Assembly (NCBI GenBank): GCA_041946965.1
Contig: JBHGBM010000096.1
Coordinates: 1 to 23,588, forward strand
DNA length: 23,588 bases
DNA from: JBHGBM01 sp041946965
GTDB taxonomy: Bacteria > Acidobacteriota > Terriglobia > Bryobacterales > Bryobacteraceae
Direction of reading: 5' to 3'
Every line of letters starts with the position of its first letter. The first letter of the stretch is position 1. The notes beneath the pieces are model-generated. The model searched no databases. It saw nothing but the letters and a program-made list of their open reading frames with translations, and was not told the DNA's origin. Below are positions 8,657 through 15,621 of the stretch, in pieces. The position numbers were made by a program, and so were the translations under genes.

Positions 8657-9172
8657 TTGGCAAACGTTAGCGGCAAGCGATTGCGCCTTCTTCTGGCCGG
8701 TCTGGCCCTGATGCCCGGCATCGGGGCCGCGGCCACTTTGCGGGTCTGCGTCACGGATCAGGCCGGAAAACCTCTTCCGGCGAGACTCGAGGATTTGAAC
8801 CTCGGGTTCCGCCTGCCCCCATCCGCCGGGCCGGCCAGCGGCGTGAAGCCGGCGCCGGTAGGCTACAATCGGGTGTACGTCAAAGTCCCGGGCGGGCTGA
8901 CTCTGGAGAAATGGTACGCGGCACTGAAAAGAGGGGACAACTTCGTCACCAACGGCCCGATTCCTTTCGTGGGGAGGAAATCCTCGCGCGCAATCTATCT
9001 GGACGGCAAGTACGACGCCCGCGCGGACGCGCGGTATTTTCTGGACTGGATCGACCACCTGATCCTGGAGAGCAAGGCGGATCCCAAGCGTTTCGCCAAC
9101 GACAACCAGCGCGACGAACTTCTCGCGCCTCACGCCCGCGCGCGGGAATTCTACGATGCCAGGGCGCGGTAA
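8657..9172 (+). pseudogene. Collapsed CehA/McbA-type metallohydrolase gene
   Basis: About 171 codons remain of a family whose members are usually several hundred residues. The start has a signal peptide (KRLRLLLAGLALMPGIGAAA) and the beginning of an Ig-like strand (TLRVCVTDQAGKPLPARL). It then jumps to a late piece (NLGFRLPPSAGPASGV...GYNRVYVKV...LTLEKWYAALKRGDNFVTNGPI) and again to the C-terminal helices (DARYFLDWIDHLILE...FYDARAR). The PHP-like metal-binding domain is absent, so hydrolysis is not expected. Both joints keep the frame. Start is uncertain: TTG at 8657 gives a good signal peptide but has no ribosome site and sits on the predicted transcription start; TTG 8681 and ATG 8711 are alternatives. 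It may survive as an expressed short exported protein. Family assignment is from remembered motifs. Confidence 0.6.
8659..8684. promoter_or_regulatory. Composite LacI-type operator, copy 2
   Basis: GCAAACGTTAGC (8660-8671) and GCAAGCGATTGC (8673-8684) are two 12-mers with a central CG, separated by one base. The second is identical to the 12-mer at 8545-8556. The block covers the predicted plus-strand transcription start, where a bound repressor would block initiation. Confidence 0.65.
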
Positions 9173-9191
9173 TACTTTTGTGGAGAACTTC

Positions 9192-10712
9192 ATGTCCGGC
9201 AACTCTGCGCAGGCCCCCGCGGCCGGGCGCTTCCCACTGCTGATTGCGCTGCTGCGGATCGCGATCGGCTGGCACTTCCTGTACGAAGGCATCACCAAGC
9301 TGCTCTACCCCGGATGGACTTCCGCCGGGTATTTGAAATCCGCCACCGGGCCGCTGGCGGCGCTGTTTCAAGCGATGGGGGCCAACGCCGGGCTGGTGAA
9401 AGTCATCGACCCGGTTAACGTGTGGGGGCTGATCGCCATCGGCCTAGCGCTGATGCTGGGCGTTGCCGTGCGTTACGCCGCCGGCGCGGGCATCGGCCTG
9501 CTGGCGCTCTATTACCTCTCGCATCCGCCGCTGTTTTCGACGCTCTCTCCGGGCCCGAGCGAGGGCAACTACCTGATCGTCAACAAGAACCTGGTGGAAC
9601 TGTTTGCGCTTGCGCTGCTGGCGGGCTGCCCGGCCACGGCCTACGGCATCGAGGCGCTGTTCCGCCGCGGGAAGCAACCCGGGATGGTTCCCGCGCGGTC
9701 CGCGGCCGGCGCACCTGCCGATTCCCGGCGCGCGGCGCTCGCGGCCATGATCGGCGTGCCGTTCTTCGGCGGCTTCGTTCTCTCGGTCCTCAGGAAGCAC
9801 GGCTGGAAGAGTTTCGAGGAAGTGCAACTCGCCTCGCGCCGCAACGGCAAGGAGGCTTTCATCACCAGCCCCACGCTGAAGAGCTTCCAGTTCACCAACG
9901 TGAGCGAGTTGAAGGGCCGGCTGCCGTACGGCAAAATCGGCGACTTGGCGCTCAGCCGCATGATCCTGGGCGGCAATCTCATTGGAGGCTGGGCGCACGC
10001 GCGCGACCTGATCTACGTCTCGAAGCTGATCAAGGCCTATCACCATCGCGACAAGGTGTTCGAAACCCTGGCGCTGGCCGAGGCCTGCGGCGTGAACGCG
10101 ATCCTCACCAACCCGCTGTTGTGCGACGTCATCAACGACTACTGGCGTCAGGGCGGCAGAATCCGCTTCATCTCGGATTGCGGGGGCAAAGACCTGATGA
10201 CCCTCATCCAAAAGTCCATCGACAGTGGTGCGGCGGCGTGTTACATCCAGGGGGCCGTGGGCGACCGCCTGGTCCGGGAGGGCAAGTTCGATGACATCGC
10301 GGCGGCGCTTGATCTGATCCGCCGGAACAAGATCCCCGCGGGCATCGGTGGGCACTACCTCGCCACCATCAGCTCCTGCGTGGAAAAGGGCCTCAAACCG
10401 GATTTCTGGATGAAGACGCTGCATCACACCAACTACTGGTCGGCCACCGAGCACGAGGAAAAGGACAACATCTGGTGCGAGGAGCCCGCGGAGACGGTTG
10501 CGTACATGAAGGGCCTGAAGGAGCCGTGGATCGCGTTCAAGATTCTGGCGGCGGGCGCCATCGAGCCGAAGGTCGGGTTCCGCTACGCATTCGAGAACGG
10601 GGCCGACTTCATCTGCGTCGGCATGTACGACTTCCAGATCGTGGACGATGTGAACATCGCGCTGGCGGTGCTCAAAGGCGGCGTCACCCGGCAGCGTGAG
10701 TGGTGCGCTTAG
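9192..10712 (+). CDS. DoxX-type membrane domain fused to a predicted periplasmic TIM-barrel domain
   Basis: This protein has 506 residues. Residues 1 to about 155 are a DoxX-like four-helix membrane domain (helices near 14-32, 75-95, 97-112 and 132-150, with LLRIAIGWHFLYEGITKL). After a loop comes SRRAALA (R179, R180) followed by a fifth hydrophobic segment (about 181-200), which looks like an internal twin-arginine signal anchor. Residues from about 208 form a soluble alpha/beta domain with repeating strand-helix units (SRMILGGNLIGGWAHARDL, VNAILTNP, RIRFISDCGG, AAACYIQGA, IPAGIGGHYL, ADFICVGMYDF), probably a TIM barrel of unassigned activity. Four helices put the RR motif in the cytoplasm and the barrel in the periplasm. 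The ATG at 9192 has GGAG six bases upstream. The gene follows the collapsed metallohydrolase under the LacI-regulated promoter. Confidence 0.75.
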   Translation: MSGNSAQAPAAGRFPLLIALLRIAIGWHFLYEGITKLLYPGWTSAGYLKSATGPLAALFQAMGANAGLVKVIDPVNVWGLIAIGLALMLGVAVRYAAGAGIGLLALYYLSHPPLFSTLSPGPSEGNYLIVNKNLVELFALALLAGCPATAYGIEALFRRGKQPGMVPARSAAGAPADSRRAALAAMIGVPFFGGFVLSVLRKHGWKSFEEVQLASRRNGKEAFITSPTLKSFQFTNVSELKGRLPYGKIGDLALSRMILGGNLIGGWAHARDLIYVSKLIKAYHHRDKVFETLALAEACGVNAILTNPLLCDVINDYWRQGGRIRFISDCGGKDLMTLIQKSIDSGAAACYIQGAVGDRLVREGKFDDIAAALDLIRRNKIPAGIGGHYLATISSCVEKGLKPDFWMKTLHHTNYWSATEHEEKDNIWCEEPAETVAYMKGLKEPWIAFKILAAGAIEPKVGFRYAFENGADFICVGMYDFQIVDDVNIALAVLKGGVTRQREWCA

Positions 10713-10894
10713 ACCGGCACGCCAGCGGCCCGCCCCGGCCAGCACCCGCTGGCAGAAGCGGAACGGCCCTGCCGGCGGCGCTTCCGCGTAGAGGGCGTTG
10801 CGGCAGCCCTCGGGTGACAGGTTTTCCGGCTCCGGCCACTTGCCCGTCCTGGCGTCCATACGCGGGCAACGGCCCATGAAGGGGAAGTGCGAAG
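10713..10894. other. Intergenic stretch with a hairpin and a possible reverse-strand fragment
   Basis: Just after the DoxX-fusion stop, GCCAGCGG (10721-10728) and CCGCTGGC (10746-10753) form a perfect 8-bp inverted repeat with a 17-base loop and no T-run. This could be a weak terminator. On the minus strand, 10877 down to about 10713 is open and protein-like (ENLSPEGCRNALYAE, PFRFCQRVLAG) but matches no family I recognise. No clear promoter for the beta-xylosidase gene is visible. Confidence 0.3.
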
Positions 10895-12838
10895 ATGGGG
10901 ACCATGTGCAATTGCTGCGGATACGCCGGGCAGCTCGCGGCGCTGCTGGCGCTGCTGCTGCCGGCCCACGCGGCCCTGGCCACCGAGTTTCACGTCTCGG
11001 TTAACGGAAGCGATGCCCATGACGGATCGCCGTCCAGGCCTTTCAAAACCATCGGCGCGGCGGCCCGTGCGGCACAACCCGGCGACACCATCACAGTGCA
11101 CGCGGGGACATACCGGGAGAGGGTGACACCGCCGCGCGGGGGCGATTCCGGCGCCCGCAGGATCGTCTACCAGGCAGCCCCCGGCGAGAATGTGGTCATC
11201 AAAGGCTCCGAAGTGGTCCGAAACTGGAAACGCTTCCAGGGCGCCGTTTGGAAGGCCACGCTGCCGAATTCTTTCTTCGGCTCGTACAACCCTTATAAGG
11301 ACCGCATCGTGGGGGACTGGTTCAGCGACAGAGGGCGGCCGCATCACACCGGCGAAGTCTATCTCAACGGCAAGTCCCTTTTCGAAAGCCACCTTCTGGA
11401 GCGGGTGCTGAATCCGCTGCCCTTCGCCGGCGCCAGGGATGCCGAGGGGTCCACTTACACCTGGTTCGCGGAAGCCGACGACAACCACACTTACATCTAC
11501 GCCAATTTCCACGACCGGGACCCCAACCAGGAACTGGTGGAGATCAATGTTCGCGACAGTTGCTTCTACCCGGACCAGCCCGGCCGCAACTACATTACCG
11601 TCCGCGGCTTCCGCATGATGCACGCGGCCACGCAATGGGCCGCGCCCACGGCCGAACAGATCGGGCTGATCGGGACCCACTGGAGCAAGGGCTGGATCAT
11701 CGAGAACAACGTCATCAGCGACTCGAAATGCTCGGGCATCACCCTGGGCAAGGACCGGAAGACGGGCCACAACGTGTGGATCAGCGACCCGCGCAAGGAC
11801 GGCGCCACGCATTACAACGAGACCATCGTGCGCGCGCTCGAGACAGCGGGCTGGTCGCGGGAGAACATCGGATCGCACATCGTCCGCGGCAACACCATTT
11901 TCAATTGCGAACAGACCGGCATTTGCGGCAGTCTCGGGGCCATCTTCAGCACGATCGAGAACAATTACATACACCACATCTGGACCAAGCGGCAGTTCAG
12001 CGGCGCCGAAATCGCCGGCATCAAGCTCCACGGCGCCATCGACGTCGTCATACGCAACAACCGGATCCACAATGCGGGCCGCGGCCTGTGGATGGACTGG
12101 ATGGCCCAGGGAACGCGCATCAGCCGCAACCTCCTGTACGACAACAGCACCGACGATCTCTTCGTCGAAGTGGACCACGGGCCGTTCCTGGTGGACAACA
12201 ACCTGTTTCTTTCGTCTCTGAGCCTGAATGACATGTCTCAAGGGGGCGCTTATGTCCACAACCTGATGACCGGGAGAATCATCACCCGGCCCGAGCCCCG
12301 GCGCTCCACGCCGTATCACAAGGCGCACTCGACCGCGCTCGCCGGCCTGACCAGCATCGCGGGAGGCGACGACCGTTTCTACAACAACATCTTCATCGGG
12401 AGCGGCGCATCCCCCGCTGGCGCCGAGGCCGACGCCAATCCGCTGCGCTTCGGCGGCTATGGCTTGTGGGTCTACAATCACCGCGAATATCCGCTGTACG
12501 CCGGCGGCAACGTGTATCTGAAGGGCGCCCGCCCCTACGTCAAGGAGGACGGCTCGCTCGATTTGCGCGAAACCGACGCAAAGGCCGCCGTCGTGGAGGA
12601 CGGCGGGAACGTCTTCCTGCTGGTGAGCCTCGCCGGGATGCAGAAGGCCTCGACACGCCTCGTGAATACCGGGCTTCTGGGGAAGGCGAAAATCACGGGG
12701 CTCCCCTACGAGAACGCGGACGGCTCGCCTGCCGTCATCGACACGGACTACACCGGCAGGAAGCGAAATACCGCGGCTCCCTCGCCGGGGCCGTTCGAAA
12801 ACCCGGGCCAGGGCAGCCTCAAGCTGAAGGTGTGGTGA
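10895..12838 (+). CDS. GH120 family beta-xylosidase, secreted
   Basis: This protein of 647 residues removes xylose from xylo-oligosaccharides. It has an N-terminal signal peptide (hydrophobic core LAALLALLLPAHAALA) and then a right-handed parallel beta-helix starting FHVSVNGSDAHDGSPSRPF (DUF1565-like). It follows the Thermoanaerobacterium XylC (GH120) sequence along its length: LPNSFFG, GDWF, VEINVRDSCFYP, GLIGTHWSKGWIIE, EIAGIKLH, MSQGGAYVHNL and GGDDRFYNNIFIG. The two catalytic carboxylates of that family correspond to D401 (WMDWMAQGT) and E425 (LFVEVDHGP). Both are present, with a spacing one residue longer than in XylC. The ATG at 10895 has a purine-rich AAGGGGAAG upstream; an ATG three codons later is possible. 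It acts in the periplasm or outside the cell and probably takes part in xylan use. Confidence 0.85.
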   Translation: MGTMCNCCGYAGQLAALLALLLPAHAALATEFHVSVNGSDAHDGSPSRPFKTIGAAARAAQPGDTITVHAGTYRERVTPPRGGDSGARRIVYQAAPGENVVIKGSEVVRNWKRFQGAVWKATLPNSFFGSYNPYKDRIVGDWFSDRGRPHHTGEVYLNGKSLFESHLLERVLNPLPFAGARDAEGSTYTWFAEADDNHTYIYANFHDRDPNQELVEINVRDSCFYPDQPGRNYITVRGFRMMHAATQWAAPTAEQIGLIGTHWSKGWIIENNVISDSKCSGITLGKDRKTGHNVWISDPRKDGATHYNETIVRALETAGWSRENIGSHIVRGNTIFNCEQTGICGSLGAIFSTIENNYIHHIWTKRQFSGAEIAGIKLHGAIDVVIRNNRIHNAGRGLWMDWMAQGTRISRNLLYDNSTDDLFVEVDHGPFLVDNNLFLSSLSLNDMSQGGAYVHNLMTGRIITRPEPRRSTPYHKAHSTALAGLTSIAGGDDRFYNNIFIGSGASPAGAEADANPLRFGGYGLWVYNHREYPLYAGGNVYLKGARPYVKEDGSLDLRETDAKAAVVEDGGNVFLLVSLAGMQKASTRLVNTGLLGKAKITGLPYENADGSPAVIDTDYTGRKRNTAAPSPGPFENPGQGSLKLKVW

Positions 12839-12878
12839 CGCCGGATCCGGCGCGTCCTTCAATTCGGAAGAGATCGAT

Positions 12879-14252
12879 TCATCCGCGGCCCGCTTTGACG
12901 CCGAACAGGTTCACGCCGTTTTCGCGGAGCAGCATGCGGCCGATCTGAAGCGCCTGCTCTTCGTTGAAAAGGCCGGCCTCCACCTTGCCCGCCAGCGCCT
13001 TCGTCACGATCTTGCGCGCGATGCGGGCATGCCCGTAAGTGAGTTCGGGGTAGCGGTAATCGCCGCCGAACCCCAGGATCTTGTTGACCGGGACGACTTC
13101 CAGGTACTCCTCGAGCGTGCGCTGGCTGCCCGCCGGAGAAATGATGTGGGCCCAGGTGAAATCGGCGTAGACGTTGGGGAAAACCTTGGCGAGCACGCCC
13201 ATCTCCTGCTGGTAAGGAAAACCGATGTGCAACAGGTCGAACCGCACGCGCGGATACCGGTGGAACACGGCCTCAAGCTGCACCGGATTGGTGTTCTCCA
13301 CGAAGCAGGTGTTGCCCGCTGTGAGTCCCGTATGAATCTGGAACGGCACGCCGCGCGCCTCGGCCAGGCCCGCCAGGTGGTGGAACATGTGGTCTTCCAG
13401 CCTGCGGAACGGGCGCTGCTTTTGAGCGTGAAATCCTCGCGGAAGCTCCACGCCGCCCTTCAGCATGGCTTCGAAGTCGGCCGCGGCGTCCTGCGCGGAG
13501 ACTTCCTGGAACAGCAGGTCGCGCCGGTAAGCCAACCCCGATTTCACCGCCGCCATGCCCACTTTCAAAGCCTGCTCGAAGGTGTTCTCCAGGGCCTTCT
13601 TCAGATCGGCGAGGGTGTGGATGGAAGCGCCGGAAATCTCTTCCAGGCCGGCGACGTCCTTGCGCGAGGCAGGTGTGACGAAACCGTCGAACCTCTGCGA
13701 GAGCAGGAAATAGGGCTTGTCCAGCGGAGCGGGCTTACGGTTCCAGTAGGCGTCCACCAGGCACCAGTCGATCCCGGCGCGCTCCTTCAGCACCAAATCG
13801 TAGAGGCCGGGCCGGTTGCGCTGTTGAATGGCATCGTCGATACGGCCGATGGTGGCGGCGGAGATGTCTTCGACATCGTAAATGCCGGCGATGGCGATGG
13901 ATAGCGCCTGGCCGTAACCGGTGAAACGCGCCGGCTTCCAGTAAGGCTCGAAGGCTTTCCAGCGTTGTTCCAGCGAGGCCTTCGGATCCCTCACGATGGC
14001 GAGCTTGTCGCCTGCCAGGCCCGCGGAAATCACGTCGTTGAGGGCGTAGTGACTTGCCAGCGTGAAGAAATCGACGCGCTGGCTGACGCGCTCCTGCTCG
14101 GGGATCAGGTGCTCGTGCACATTGTAGAGCCGGATCTTGTCCAGCTCCGCCGCCAGACTTTTCTCCATCGCGGATGCGGCGGGGTTCGCCGCCCATGAGG
14201 CCGCGGGGGCCACGGCGCCGCTCAAAAACCACCGTCTGCCGAAATTCACCAT
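12879..14252 (-). CDS. Tat-exported amidohydrolase-superfamily protein
   Basis: This 457-residue protein starts with a twin-arginine signal (GRRWFLSGAVAPAASWAA, R6 R7) and is therefore probably periplasmic. The mature part is an amidohydrolase-type metal-dependent barrel: H46 and H48 in NVHEHL form the first metal-binding pair, FQIHTG supplies a later histidine, and LGFGGDY near residue 400 carries the expected catalytic aspartate. Its remote layout also recalls uronate isomerase (UxaC-like), which would fit the pectin/xylan context, but the substrate cannot be assigned. It is convergent with the beta-xylosidase gene, with 40 bases between the stops. The start is fixed by a -10 element exactly 7 bases upstream, which would give a leaderless message. 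Confidence 0.78.
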   Translation of the reverse strand: MVNFGRRWFLSGAVAPAASWAANPAASAMEKSLAAELDKIRLYNVHEHLIPEQERVSQRVDFFTLASHYALNDVISAGLAGDKLAIVRDPKASLEQRWKAFEPYWKPARFTGYGQALSIAIAGIYDVEDISAATIGRIDDAIQQRNRPGLYDLVLKERAGIDWCLVDAYWNRKPAPLDKPYFLLSQRFDGFVTPASRKDVAGLEEISGASIHTLADLKKALENTFEQALKVGMAAVKSGLAYRRDLLFQEVSAQDAAADFEAMLKGGVELPRGFHAQKQRPFRRLEDHMFHHLAGLAEARGVPFQIHTGLTAGNTCFVENTNPVQLEAVFHRYPRVRFDLLHIGFPYQQEMGVLAKVFPNVYADFTWAHIISPAGSQRTLEEYLEVVPVNKILGFGGDYRYPELTYGHARIARKIVTKALAGKVEAGLFNEEQALQIGRMLLRENGVNLFGVKAGRG

Positions 14253-14259
14253 GGTCGTG

Positions 14260-14265
14260 AGTCTA
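14260..14265 (-). promoter_or_regulatory. Extended -10 of the amidohydrolase gene (leaderless layout)
   Basis: TGC-TAGACT on the minus strand is an extended -10, with exactly 7 bases between it and the ATG at 14252. Transcription would start at or next to the A of the ATG. No ribosome site is present. Confidence 0.5.
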
Positions 14266-14311
14266 GCACCATCGCCGCCAGCGAAATTGGAGGTCGCCGA
14301 ACGGGGCGCGA

Positions 14312-14405
14312 TCTGTGAGTCAGGCCGATGTTGAGGGCCAGCCGCACGTCACCTTCCAGTCATCCTGGAAGTAGAGTCCCGAGGTGTGGACGGCTCCCGA
14401 CGCCG
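14312..14405 (-). pseudogene. Relic of an Oar-like TonB-dependent receptor
   Basis: On the minus strand the sequence reads TSGLYFQDDWKVT, then after a two-base frame slip RLALNIGLTHR. The undamaged family consensus is FVQDDWKVTxxLTLNLGLR, found where the barrel begins in Oar-like receptors such as the one at the right edge of this window. Only some 30 codons remain and the frame is broken, so this is a gene fossil in the gap between the amidohydrolase and aldo/keto reductase genes. Confidence 0.65.
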
Positions 14406-14437
14406 CCCTCTCCCGCATGGTTCACGCCTGTGACGGA

Positions 14438-15535
14438 TCAGACCTGCTCCCAATTCTTCAGCCACTCATAGCCGGGGCGCAGGCTGGCCCACATCTCCGT
14501 GCAGGCGCGATCGAGCCGCGCTCTCTCCTTCGCATCCAGCTTGCGGCGCTCGGCGACGGCCTTGGCGGCGTTCTCTACCTGGTGCACGTTGATCAATCCG
14601 GGGATCGGCGCGGTGATCGCGTCGTTGCCGAGGATGTAGCGGAGGGCCAGGCGCGCCCGCTGGTCGTCTTCATCCTTGTGCGGGCTGTTCAACGAGCTGT
14701 CGCCCTTGAACAGGGAATTATTCGCAAACGGCTTGATGCCGAACACGCCCACGTTATGCTTGCGGATGGCGCCGAAGATGCTGTCCGACGGCAATTCCCT
14801 GCTGCTCGCGGTGTACGGAAACAGCACCACCTCGATTTGTTTCGGGTTCTGCTCGATGAGCGATTTCAGCCACGGGCGGTTGTGGCTCGAGACTCCGGTG
14901 AAACGCGCTTTGCCCTGCTTCTTGGCCATCGCCAGGCCCTCGATGGTCGCCTCTTCGACGCGTTGCAACTCGGCCAGGTCCGCCAGCGCGTCCATGGGCA
15001 GCGAAATCCGCCAGACGTCGACGTAGTCGAGGCCCGCTTCCTTCAAGCCGGCCTCCAGCCCCTGCACCAGCTTCTGGGCCGTGCGCCACTCCTTGAAGCG
15101 CGGCTCGCGGGTGTGCCAGGAGAATCCGAAGTACATCCGGTTGCGGCGGCCCTTGAGCACCTTGCTGTAAGCCAGGATTTCCTGCGGCGAGCAGGCATCC
15201 ACATAATTGACGCCTAACTCCATGGCCCGGCTGATCACCTCGTCGCGGTTCCGCAGGAAGGCCGGGTTCTCCAGGTTTTGTGTGTCCGCGGGGAGATAGC
15301 CTTCGCCCTTGAAACCGGGGCTGATCATCGTCGCGACGCGCTTCCAGTGGCCGCCGAGACAAACGGCCGAAACCATCAGCCCGGTCTTGCCGAGCCGGCG
15401 GTATTCCATGCCGTTGTTGAAGTTCAGAATGCTCCGCCGAGATGGGGCGGATTTGGCGCTCCGGGCCTGGGAAGGGCTGAGGGCCGCGGCGGCGCCGGCC
15501 AGGAAACCACGCCGCGTAAAGTCATGTTGGCTCAT
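14438..15535 (-). CDS. Tat-exported aldo/keto reductase-like protein with an altered active site
   Basis: This protein of 365 residues starts with a twin-arginine signal (FTRRGFLAGAAAAL, R8 R9) and continues with an aldo/keto reductase barrel starting MEYRRLGKTGLMVSAVCLGG (about 43-62). The catalytic aspartate is kept (D113 in NYVDACS). The segment that normally carries the catalytic lysine reads MYFGFSW (about 134-140), and the one with the catalytic histidine reads DVWRISL (S178 where His is expected). The classic Asp-Tyr-Lys-His set is therefore incomplete, and the protein may have another role or chemistry. I chose the ATG at 15535 for the Tat signal and the GGTGA six bases upstream. It is divergent from the sulfatase gene and is probably periplasmic. 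Confidence 0.82.
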   Translation of the reverse strand: MSQHDFTRRGFLAGAAAALSPSQARSAKSAPSRRSILNFNNGMEYRRLGKTGLMVSAVCLGGHWKRVATMISPGFKGEGYLPADTQNLENPAFLRNRDEVISRAMELGVNYVDACSPQEILAYSKVLKGRRNRMYFGFSWHTREPRFKEWRTAQKLVQGLEAGLKEAGLDYVDVWRISLPMDALADLAELQRVEEATIEGLAMAKKQGKARFTGVSSHNRPWLKSLIEQNPKQIEVVLFPYTASSRELPSDSIFGAIRKHNVGVFGIKPFANNSLFKGDSSLNSPHKDEDDQRARLALRYILGNDAITAPIPGLINVHQVENAAKAVAERRKLDAKERARLDRACTEMWASLRPGYEWLKNWEQV

Positions 15536-15556
15536 CGGTTCACCACGCTCGCACGA

Positions 15557-15562
15557 AGTATA
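15557..15562 (-). promoter_or_regulatory. Extended -10 of the aldo/keto reductase-like gene
   Basis: TGC-TATACT on the minus strand is an extended -10, 21 bases before the ATG at 15535. It predicts a leader of about 15 bases that includes the GGTGA ribosome site. Confidence 0.5.
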
Positions 15563-15594
15563 GCACCGGGGCGCCGGTGGGGGAGTTTCCATTG

Positions 15595-15603
15595 TGGCAG
15601 AAT
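15595..15603 (+). promoter_or_regulatory. Extended -10 of the sulfatase gene
   Basis: TGG-CAGAAT (15595-15603) lies 18 bases before the ATG at 15622. The predicted leader of about 12 bases just contains the GGAGG ribosome site at 15611-15615. Confidence 0.4.
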
Positions 15604-15621
15604 AGCTCGCGGAGGCGGAGA

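Noticed and set aside
10709..12862. A 717-codon minus-strand open frame opposite the GH120 gene
   Set aside because: It is an antisense shadow of a GC-rich gene. The plus-strand product matches a known family over its whole length, and the minus-strand product matches nothing.
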